Positions 51,501-62,700 of a DNA stretch of 64,000 nt are shown piece after piece. This DNA comes from Apostichopus japonicus (taxonomy: Eukaryota; Echinodermata; Holothuroidea; Aspidochirotida; Stichopodidae): positions 8,048,501 through 8,112,500 of the forward strand of contig NC_092573.1 in the NCBI RefSeq assembly GCF_037975245.1, written 5' to 3'. Position 1 is the first letter of the stretch; the number at the start of each line of letters is the position of its first letter. A program made the position numbers and the translations under genes. Below the pieces are notes generated by a model. It saw only the letters and a program-made list of their open reading frames with translations, was not told the DNA's origin and ran no database searches.

Positions 51501-53067
51501 ACCACTTGCAAACCTTGTACCTACCTTATCTCAAGAACGGAAACTTGTAGGTTACCCATTCTGAGTTGGACAAAGCCTTTGATATTAGTTAAAAGGCCAA
51601 CACACATTTGACGTCAACTAGCTCAAATGTGAAAAAAAGACGTTGTGACTACCCATAGCTATAAGGAAATGCAACATTGACAAGTCTCCTACTTTCTTGA
51701 GGTGTCATTTTGATAATAAATGTATTGATTATTTTGAAGGTCAAAATTCATCAAAGGCTAAACAGTATCTGCAGAACTCATATAAATAAAACTTTTTCAT
51801 GATACCATTGGCTCATACACTGTTAAGATGACTGCAATACAGATTTGCATGTTGGCTTAAATATGTTACAAAGGCAGTTCTGCATTTTCAGTACTCAAGA
51901 ACCCCAATTTTTCAAAACAAATGTTTACAACTTTCTAGCCAACCTTGTCTGTTAAGGAGCGTAAGGCAAGGGAAATGTGAGATGAGAGGAAAGGAAATGA
52001 CACCGTTATCCCGCCTATGTCTTATATTATTCGTCGCACAAACAAATGGATAAACTGCTCAGAAATATTGCCAATCAAAACAAATTTCTCAGAGAGAAGC
52101 TTAGCTGAGTTTCTACAGCGTTGCTGCTCTTGATTAATAAATTTACCAAGAAAAAGACATTCCAACTGTAAGTCTTCACAACAGAAATGAAAATAAAAAG
52201 ACGAATTATAGCTTTTTAAGTCATTTATTATAATACCTCAAAAAGAATTTAAAGTCACGGTAACATGTAAGAGTGGAGATGGATGGATAGATAAGAAAAA
52301 TTTAAAAAAAAGGTATGAACATTAAAACAGATACTTACTGAGTGAGCAACTCATATTTGTATACTGTTGATCTCGGCGAGGTAAGATTACCTTATTTGAC
52401 AGAGACCATTTAGTATTTATATTGAAGACAGTCACTATTGTATAATCATGTGGTTAGAATAACACAGATTGGAAACTAACAATATTTGTTTAATACAACA
52501 TAATAATTCATAACAACATGTTTATGTAATTATAAATCACTGGTGCAGTTATGAACATTCAATCAAGCCCGTCACACCCCTACCCACCACTCCCCACCCC
52601 ACACCCTCCCCTTCCCACCCATATCCAAACTCTATCCTTACAATTCATTACATACATGATCAATTAAATATTTGGCTACATGATTATGAAGAAGAAAAAC
52701 ACCAAAAAGTCTGTCAACTTTCACGAGAAGGCACAAGAAGAATACTTAAGTATGTAATGTAGGAATGTAAAGCTATTTATAAGGTATTTTGGCAATAACA
52801 AAATATTTTCAAGTCCTCAATGTACAGCACACTTAGGTATAGATAATCTTACTTTAGATTCAAAATGAATTATTCAACCATTTTAACATACACATTATAT
52901 ACATGATCAAGGTGTAAACTGGAATTGAAAATAAAATGTAGATATCCATTCATTAAAATCTCATTTTAGTGACATCAAGACAACTTAATTTTAGCCATGA
53001 AATTAGAGATTGAAGCCAACCTTTCGTCACTATTAAACTTTCTTTTACAGTTACAGACCTTAGTAAA
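48569..53067. other. Upstream of gene 2 and intergenic
   Basis: This should include the gene 2 promoter, but no defined element was recognised. A poly-G run lies near 49258-49272, a GT-rich patch at 51285-51360, and an old repeat-like stretch at 51360-51600. No protein-coding exon was found. Confidence 0.4.
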
Positions 53068-53508
53068 GCACCCAGTTGGTGCAACCTTCAAAAGTACTGT
53101 CCTTTTCCATGTCCAGCTTCAAAGCACTTGTACTGACAGTATTAATATCCCTGTTTCTATCAAAACAAGGTTAGGAACTGTTTGTACCGTACATATGAGT
53201 GCTTTGAAACATGATTGGCGAGGTATAGTATAGAGTGGGTGTTAGAATCAGAAACTTGTCCTAACTTGTTGTAGTAAAGCTAGACAGTGTTTTTTATTCA
53301 TAAGACTAAGGTGAGTCAGCCAGTTGGGACAGTTTTGTAATGCTAACTGTCCTCCCATATCATGTTTCAAAGCACTGGTATTGACAGTACAAACAGTTCC
53401 TAACCTTGATCTGATAGAAACATGATATTCATACTGCTCGTACTGACACTACGAGTGCTCTGAAGCGGGACATGACAGTACAGTAAAACAATTGTTCCAA
53501 CTGGGTGC
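53068..53508. mobile_element. 441-bp palindromic (foldback) element
   Basis: The perfect 12-bp terminal inverted repeat GCACCCAGTTGG is at 53068-53079 and its complement at 53497-53508. Long internal arms also match in inverted orientation: GGTTAGGAACTGTTTGTAC (53171-53189) faces GTACAAACAGTTCCTAACC, and GTGCTTTGAAACATGAT faces ATCATGTTTCAAAGCAC. There is no coding capacity; it is MITE-like. Confidence 0.85.
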
Positions 53509-56417
53509 GAGTGTTTGAAACCTACAACTTTACCTGTTGTTCTGTATGTTCATAAAGTTGTGTTGTTTGGTAAAAATATATCATATAAAATTAAGATTAA
53601 TTTATTGTCTTTAAATGCTTTGATAACCCCTCTTCATCATTTTGTATATAATTTGAATATTTATTTATCAGTTTTTCTTATTTAAATCCATCAGGTGCTT
53701 AAAAGAACATTATCTTTGATATTTTCTTTCGCTGAATGCGAGAGTGCAAATTTTTATGAAAAACAAGAAATCGAGACCAAAGCATATTCTGCTCAGTCTA
53801 TCAAAGGCAAAAAAATAATTATGATCAAGGTGTTGACAAAGTGTTGAATTTTCATCTATTTAGAATAATTTGCATGCATGATAGAAACATATTTGCTCCA
53901 TCAAACATTGGCAGAATTTTTTTTCAAGGGGCATAATTGTACATTAATATCTTCATAATTTGTTCAATAACCAAATAATATACAGTCATTGTAAGCAACT
54001 TATAAATTAAAATTTCATCCTTAAATGAATGTACTGCTTCTCTTATGAAACAAAACACTGTTTCTGGTGAAAGACAGAGCAATATGGAATACAATGGCAA
54101 CGTATCAAGGTGGTAATTTCAAGCAACGTTCGGTCATTTCTGTGGACCAAAAATAATCTCTGTTTTGTAAATAATGACTCCTCGTTTGCGTAAATGAGTC
54201 AAGGTGACTTTTAATTGTAGTTATAATACTTCAGTTTAATCAATTTAAGTTGAACCTTTTTATTTAAAATTGTGACTTAATAAAGCCCAAATATTTTCTG
54301 TTAAATAACAATTTTCTATATCAACATACCATCTGTAACAGACTCAAATTTACCAAAAACAAAACCCTTTTTGTATCTTTGGTATCAAGTTCTTTCATAT
54401 CAGTGCAACAAAAAAATAATCTACCCACAAATCAAACAAAACTACTTAGGATAAATTTTTCAGATCATTGCATATGATTTGAAGTCATATCTACCCCCAT
54501 CCCCTCTCTCCACCCCCTCCCTCTCCCCCCTCACATTACTAAAACAAAGCGCACGCCCACTACCTCTATATATAGTATTGAGAAGCCCAACTTTCTGTTT
54601 TTCAAAGACAGTCAGTTGCAACTCATCTACTTTTAAGGTGAGACAGCCCAGATGCAAAAATAAGGGAATTAATTATCACAATGAACTATACAAAAATAAC
54701 ATTGCCTGATCTTCTTGAGTTAACAAAGCCAAACAATGATAATAAATGATACACACAGCTTTCAATTTCAGTATTATGGGTGGAAACCACTCTGTGATGT
54801 AAATGAACATGTTGTCAGAGATCTCAGTTTGATCAAACAGGAAGATATTTTGACAGCAAACATTGGTATTGTTTACTGTTTCAGTTTTCTATTTACTATT
54901 CTCTTATAACACGAGGAAGTAGCATACAACCGTGAAAACTTTCCACCTGGTTTTCTTTTGAAAGGAAATTGCAGGATCTTCTCCCCCCCCCCCCCCTGGC
55001 CGTGTGATTTTTTCTCCAGATAAATTATGGATTAACTGTCCATAACTTGACGGCGATGAAGACAATCAGTTAAGGTTTGGCTTCAATAACGCATCGAATC
55101 GATGATGTAAACTTTCTTAAAAAATGCAACTGAGATTTTCAAGAATTTTTGCTACCGACCAAATATGATGTGTGCTCTTCTACAGATATGTGTGCAAAAA
55201 GTCAAAAATATGTTTGCTCTTAAAGACACTGCAGTACAACAGTAAATTTACATTTCCTATCTTGCCTATGTTAACCCCCCCCCCCCACGACCCCTCACCC
55301 TTTTTCTTCTCATTAAATGTGATTTATCAGGTAAGCATACACATTTATCATTTACCACTATTTGCACCCTTTTTCTTCTCATTAAATGTGATTTATCAGG
55401 TAAGCATACACATTTATCATTTACCACTATTTGACTTGTCTACCGGTGACCCATAAGAATCTTTATTCAACTCTTTTAAGTCCTAATACCTTTACAAAAG
55501 GAAAGATTATGTTATAGCTGGTCATTTATTCAAGGTTGAAGGAAATAGAATGAACACTCCATGAGGGTAGTCTGGATGTTATGTCCCCTCAACACCCTTC
55601 TCCTGTCAACCCACACCCCGCTAATCCCCCCCCCCCTCGGCAACACAATTTCCCCTGTTCAACTCTTTGTAGTGTGCAATTCTATGTTACTTTGAATTTA
55701 TAAAGAACCAAACAGAATGAAAAATACAATCAAATTATTAAACAGCAAATTAGAATACAACACAGCAAACATTCTATCTGAAAGTAATTAAGTAAAGTCA
55801 GAACACACAATAACCATAGATAATAACCAAAATACTAATAAAAATGACAAAACCAAGCACAAATAATTAAAAACTATTGGAAATACAGTTTTCAAATTTC
55901 AAGGTGTAAATCTTGCAGCTAAATGTTACAAAAAAGACATAAAGATAATGCAAAAAAAAAAATCTGGAAAAATGCAGATAAAATAGGAATCCCATGATCT
56001 CAAATATATTCCAAAATAACAACAAAAACGTTCAACTGGCAAGAAATGAAAGACCCTGTACCAAGAAGGCAGCCTCAATAATCACATGAACGAAAAGCAA
56101 AAAAAAGAAAAAAATTACATTATATCAATTCATCTTTCCAAATCCAATTTCGGTAAATGATTATGTCTTTCTATCTTTCAAAAACACATGAGTTTATGTT
56201 CTCCTAATCAGATACTTTAGCAACGGATTAATTAAGTAGAGAATGACAGACCAAGAGAGAACCACATCTTAAACCCTGAAGAATGGAAGTAGTTAAATCA
56301 ATGAAAGGGATGTCAACCCCAATTTCATTTCAAACTCATGAGCAAAACAGAGAAAATTTTCTTTTACGTCGTACAAAACACACCAACGATCAGTTGGACT
56401 CTGGCCTTTGGGAATGC
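53509..56417. other. Intergenic DNA and probable ADGRV1 3' UTR
   Basis: The stretch adjoining 56417 should be the 3' UTR of ADGRV1. Minus-strand AATAAA signals are at 55530-55525 and 55467-55462. Several C-runs of 9-14 are present (for example about 54981 and 55275). No gene on the plus strand was seen. Confidence 0.4.
55296..55433. repeat. Perfect 69-bp tandem duplication
   Basis: The unit beginning CACCCTTTTTCTTCTCATTA occurs at 55296-55364 and again, apparently identical, at 55365-55433. This implies a very recent duplication. Confidence 0.93.
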
Positions 56418-56792
56418 TCAGAGATGAGTGTCTGCGATAGCTACTTTACGTAGTTCGTAATGGTCCACTGAATCGGCGCTCGTATCCTGCAGCCGTGCCT
56501 GGCTGCTGGCGCTCCTGGGCTGATCCGGCCAGCCGGGTTTACTCTTGGGCGCTGTGCTAGCAGCGGAATCACTAATAGGCAGGGCACCGCCAGTTTTAAG
56601 AGCGAATATGAGATCGTCGAACTCCTGCGAGTCGTTATCATCCTCCTCCATGACCGGCGGTTGCGATTCGTTGAACAGCGTCGGGGTGAAGAGGTTACTG
56701 CCGTGGACAGAGGGCGGTTTCACCATCTGATTCAAGTTGAGACTGTGGTGGCTGTGACGACTAACCGACTCCGTCTCCCATTCTGTGGTAAT
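56418..56792 (-). CDS. ADGRV1 last exon: C-terminal tail
   Basis: Phase 0 entry after CGTTTGGCAG. It runs from ITTEWETESVSR to TGA (56420-56418). It holds the acidic EEDDNDSQEFDD block, LIFALKTGG and the terminal YELRKVAIADTHL. Confidence 0.93.
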   Translation of the reverse strand: MTTEWETESVSRHSHHSLNLNQMVKPPSVHGSNLFTPTLFNESQPPVMEEDDNDSQEFDDLIFALKTGGALPISDSAASTAPKSKPGWPDQPRSASSQARLQDTSADSVDHYELRKVAIADTHL

Positions 56793-59700
56793 CTGCCAAA
56801 CGAAATACGAAAAAACTGACGTCACCGATAACATTGTGTAGTGAGGGATTCAAAACCGCAAAAGCTATTTGTTGTTATTTACAAAATTATTATCGAAATA
56901 AATGAGCAAAAGCCATCCTGTACCAAGGATAAATTTACAGCCTGGAAAGAAGTTGGGATGGATCGGGGTGGTTTGAGGGGTCCAATATAGTTAGCTCACG
57001 AGTAGTAACTGTAGTATAGTCAAGACATTTATTTTCAACTTACAGAATTTTTATGGCCACTTTTTCTTCTTCTTGTTTTTTTGGGGGGGGGAGGGGGGGG
57101 AGGTGGCCGCATGTCTTTTATGATAAATCTGATAAACATATAACAGTTTTTGAAAGTAATTAATTGATTTAATGTGAAACAGGTTACACTAATGTAAAGC
57201 ATTGAAATAACATTATGAGTCATTAAAGAAATATTAAGATTCAAAGCAAAGGGTTGCAGGTCAACATACATATATTTTTGGAAGGCCTGTGGCTCTATAA
57301 ACTGACATCAATAAAAAAAATACTAACTGACAGGTGGTGGGGGAGGGGAGGAGAATTACAAACTGAGGAAAAGCAAATATGAACACATGGACCATTTATA
57401 CCAAAGCCCTCTTATAATTGAAGTAGATGCACCAGCTCTGTTAATACATATCACTCACCACAGGATTTGTGTAGGCTGCCATGTTCTTCATATCTCCTTT
57501 GGTAAGAGTGCCATTCATAGAGCCCTTCTCAGGGGGCAAGACCACCAGGTTTGAGTGGCTGTTGTAGCGGTTATTTTCCAGGAGTGTGACCGTATTGTCG
57601 AGTTGGTTGTTCAGAGAGTAGTTGCCTTGGTTCGGTCTGCACAGCTGATTTCTGAGCACGGTGTAAACCACAAACGCATATATGCCCTGAAGGAGAAAAA
57701 CAAATTATGGTACAAATTGATGGGGAAATATTTTTTTTAATATCAACTTCTGGGATAGTGGTACAGTATAAATGCATAAATGCTATGCAGAGGTGCAGGT
57801 GCCTTGGATATTAGGCACTGGTAGTGACAAGGCATGCATGCATTCTTTTGTACAAGGTATCATTTATTGTTAAAATTTTGTGTATTAGTTTGAAAGGTAT
57901 CATGACTTTTGTGTCTTGCAAAATACTATTATTATTATTATTGCACAATACTATTCTTAAAAAACAAAAAACAATTCCATGCTGAAAGAAACTGCTATAT
58001 CTTTTGAACTTGAATAGCAATTCAACCAGTTTGCATATAATTTTGCAATGATGCTATATACTGGTTATAAATTATTCTCTGTATTGCATGTATGATAAAT
58101 TCATACTTTTGAAATCTCATATAATCCTCCCTGTGCTTACAAATCAAGCTCGTATCTGTGTTACTGTTGGCATAGAATTTTGGGGGGGGGGGGGGAATTA
58201 GCTCATTCTTTGACAAAAAAGATAATAAACTTTGTTACATCTGTACAGAAATATCCCTCTTCATAAACAATTTGAATTTAAAGGGAACCTGTCAAAACTG
58301 AAATGGATAAATCAGGCCAGCAGAGTATATTTGGTATATATCTGTTTCTGCCTGTTTATAATGGCATGCAGAAAGAGACTTTAAAGATTAAACACCTACA
58401 TGCAATCAACATTGTTTTTACATATCTTCATGTTCTCTCAAAATGCCAGTGATCGTTCTAATATCACACAGATGAATGCTATCCTTTCCTCAAATATGTT
58501 ATTGGGCTATCCTAAATGCAGCAGAACAAGAGGGTCATTAAAGATTTCCACAAAGCCCAAAATATATTGCGTTTTTTCCCCCAGATTCCTTGCGAAAGAC
58601 CAGTCTGTTGTCATCTCCCATTTTAGTCTAAACAAAAAACAGGGCATACTTCCTTATCAGCGTTCCGACGAACCAGGAAGGAAGATTTCAATTTTTATTT
58701 TGAGGAAGTAAAATAATTCCCTGCAGTTAAAGTGATACAAGAGCTGGCAGGTGTATAGAAACCAAATCCCATACAACGGTTCAGATGACAGCATACTATT
58801 CCTGCCATAACAATATTTGATTATTGAAGATAAAAGTGCTTATTATTTTATTTAGCTCATAGCCCACCAGTATCAAATTGGACAATTTAAAAAAAAAATG
58901 TTTACAGTATTCTACTCCTGACCAAAAAGTCTTGCTATATTTTCAATGTGTGGTAGGGAAGATGGACATTTTAAAACCACAAAAGTCATCGCTTTTCTAT
59001 ATTCAATTTGGTCATAATTCCTAAGAAGCACACCCATTTTAACTGTGTGCTAAAGTATGTGTATCTCCACTTTCATTAATGCTTAACGCTTAAATGGTAA
59101 TTTCTCAAATGGGAAAAATGCAGTTTGAAAGTACCATAGGTACCAATATAAATTATCATACTGAATAATCTGTGCCTTATCTGTGTATATTTTCTCACTT
59201 CATCCTTTGAAACTAATTTTGTAGCAACAAGAAAATGAATAATGGAAAACAGACTGCAAAGTTTTACAAAGTAGAAGCGGGTAGCCAGTGAAATCTGAGC
59301 TTGTAACCCAGACGTTATTGGTTCAAATCACTTTCTAGCCATAAATTTCTCTGCTCCTTTCCATATTTTTTTTTATAGCAGTGACAAGAATAGCTGACAC
59401 AAGTTTTAGGGACCTCCTATGTGGACTGGATTTCACATAATATGAACACATCATTAAAATAATTATATTTTTTGGGATAAAACAAAGCCTTGTAAGTCAC
59501 TGCAATGAACCAACCCCCCCCCCTAAAAAAAAACAATAAATATTTTAAAAAAACTTTGGTGAAAACGAAATTTGTCACGGGGTATCAAGGACTAAAATAC
59601 ATTTCAATAACCTGAATGTCATTCATCCTTACCAATGATAGTTACCCACAACTGGCAGACCTTCAAGTATTTTATTATTTTATTTTTTGCATTTCCATCT

Positions 59701-62700
59701 TAACTTTCATCCTTGTTTCCCCGTCAAATTATGAAGACAACATGATTCAACTAAATTATGTTTAATTAATAATTCCCCTTCAATCAAACCTTGCTAAGTG
59801 CCTTAACAAAACACTCCTTTTTTTCTGTATCAGGCTTTTCCAATTTTAGTGACTAAATCTTTGGTCTATCTGAGCAGCATCAGCACACACACAAATTTGG
59901 ACTAAAAAATCTGTTTTCTAGTACAAAAAAGTGTTCACAATACCAGAAGAAAACGTTCATGAGAATTGCAGCCAAAATCAACTGCAAAATACAGTGAACA
60001 CTAAAGAAACAATAAACTATAGCTCTCGGATCTAGTGGCATTTGCAAAAAGAAAACAAGACCGTTAGTGCATCTGGGACTGTCACGATTGATATACAGTT
60101 TATGAGTTTGTTTTCATACATCTCAATAGGGCAATAACTTTCATTTTGTATTTATGGACATATATGCTTCCTATTTATTATTGACTATGATAGATATAAT
60201 CAAGTGTGCAAAACTGTGCTTCACTATTATTTTACACATCACGAAAGGTATTCCCTACTCGATAAATATCAAACTATATATTCCGTGAGACCCTGTGTCT
60301 GTGAATAATTCCTGAAACATTATTTTCAGCTGCTTCTCCGGAGATGCTCTGCAGTGTAGCCTTACCACACATCTGGATTTTTTTCTCTCTCAAAATACAC
60401 TGCTGTGTATTAACAAAATCAGTGTATAAAAGACAAGGCATGTTTACTAGATAGTAAAAGGGATCTTTGATAATAAAAAATATATCAGTCAGTTGTCCTA
60501 TTTATGAACTGTTACACACTATGACAAAGCTTCCTCTAAATCTGTGAACAATTACATCCAATTTACAACAAGAAATGACGGGACAAAAAAATCACACCAC
60601 GAAGTTTTGTAACGGCTTTCAAATTATCCCACGTAACATTGTCACAGCAGCTGGAGAGAATTATTCAGAGCATGTTAAGGCAATCGTCAATTCTAGGCTT
60701 GAAGGTTTGCGAAAAAAGGTTAAAGAGGTCGTCTGAATGATCTTGATTTTCTTTTACCCAGACAACTACGAATGACGGCACTCTCTTATCACATGTGGTG
60801 CACTCGCTTGCTCGTGCTTCCTACCCAGACAATAGAAACAGCTCTGTCTCCAAAATCCTCAATACTTAGAAATTCCTCCCCTTTAGAAATCCCTCCCTTA
60901 TTGGCTCTTTAACTCCGACCTTGGGTATGTTTATGGCTTCTATACAATGTGATTACATAAGACTTCACTTATCAGCAACTCCTTGACTGAACATAGACAA
61001 CTTTCCCAAAAACAACAAAAAACAACAACAAAAAACAAAAAAAGTGTTTATTCTATAAAAACAATCTTATTATCCCCGTAGGACCTCTCGCGAGGTCGAC
61101 CAGGGGTTAAACTCCTTTTTGATTTGATTTGCTCCTGTTGATATAGGAGTGGTATTCAAAATACATGCCACAATGTCTTTCAGGCAGTAACGTCTCTGTG
61201 TTAAACTTTTTAAGGACAGATTCATAGCATGCTGATGATGAGTGTAGCTCTGACATCTTGAGTTAATCTATTCTTTCTGTGTCTTGACACGGAAAAATTT
61301 TGGCAACATTTTCAGTCCATTTTTATATTCAGACGAAAAAGTGGGATATCATAGTCGATTTTATTGACGATGAAAAAACAGTGCATGCTATGTGTCTTTC
61401 CCTTTGTCATTATTATCCTGGCACGGCACAAAGAAGAAGGAGGACGATCGTTTAGTTCATTGTTAACCAGCGAAATCCCCCTATGAGGTAAAAAGAAATA
61501 TTTCCTGTACAAGGAAATCCACCCGATTGAAAGAAAACAATGTCATGACAAAAGTCCAGGACTCTTAAGGATTTAAATGTTTATCATGCAATCAAAAAAA
61601 ATCACAATGACAATAACAATCTTGTTAAAATAACCATCTGATTTAAGTAATGAAACATAAGGATTACTAAAAGGCCAGAGAAGATGAGTGCTGTCAAATA
61701 TGGAGACAGATTAGGCCAATATGAAGAGTATACCATGGTGGAGAGGGGAGGGGGAGGAAGCGGAGGGGAGGGAAGGGAGGGGGAGGGGGAGGGAAGAAGG
61801 GGACAATAGCAGCAATACCTCGTTTTATTAATGAGTGGAGCTTTCTCCATTTCTCATGTCAAGACTTTGGAGACTAATAAGCAAAAGAACATGTGGACCT
61901 ACCAGTAGGATATGTAAGGATTACTAAGCCTTATGTCATGAAGCAACCAGTGAGTGAAACAAGTAAAGTCAAACAGTAAAGAACACATCGTAAAGTGTAA
62001 GTAAAGGGTCGCCTCGCATTCACATCAAGTGATTCATTAATTGATCCTATTGGCAATCAAACAGTACTGTACCGAGTAAGGATGTTAAAATATCTATATA
62101 TATATATAAATTTTTTATTCATTCATTCCGATCCTAGTTCATCTCTTTATGTCAGTTCTAAGCTGCTGGCATACACTGAACCACCATTGAATTGACTGAC
62201 AGACTAGCGAAAAATGTCTGGCAGCAAGAAAAATATGAGCGCTGCTGCTTCAGGTAATACTAGAACTGTTCTGTATAAATATATTGCAGGGCTTATCAAT
62301 TGGTTGGGGCAAAGGGCCAACAAGAGACAAAACCCCACAACAGCTAGATAGAGTAATGTGCAGGGTAGTTTGGTAGCCTAGGGTGTGCTCAATCCTTAAT
62401 GAAACACATACAGGATAAGTACAAGATAGTTGGTAGTTTGGTAGCCTAGGGTGTGCTCAATCCTTAATGAAACACATACAGGATAAGTAGAAGATAGTTG
62501 GTACGTTTGGTAGCCTAGGGTGTGCTCAATCCTTAATGAAACACATACAGGATAAGTACAAGATAGTTGGTACGTTTGGTAGCCTAGGGTGTGCTCAATC
62601 CTTAATGAAACACATACAGAATTAGTACAAGATAGTTGGTAGTTTGGTAGCCTAGGGTGTGCTCAATCCATAATGAAACACATACAGGATTTATAGTACA

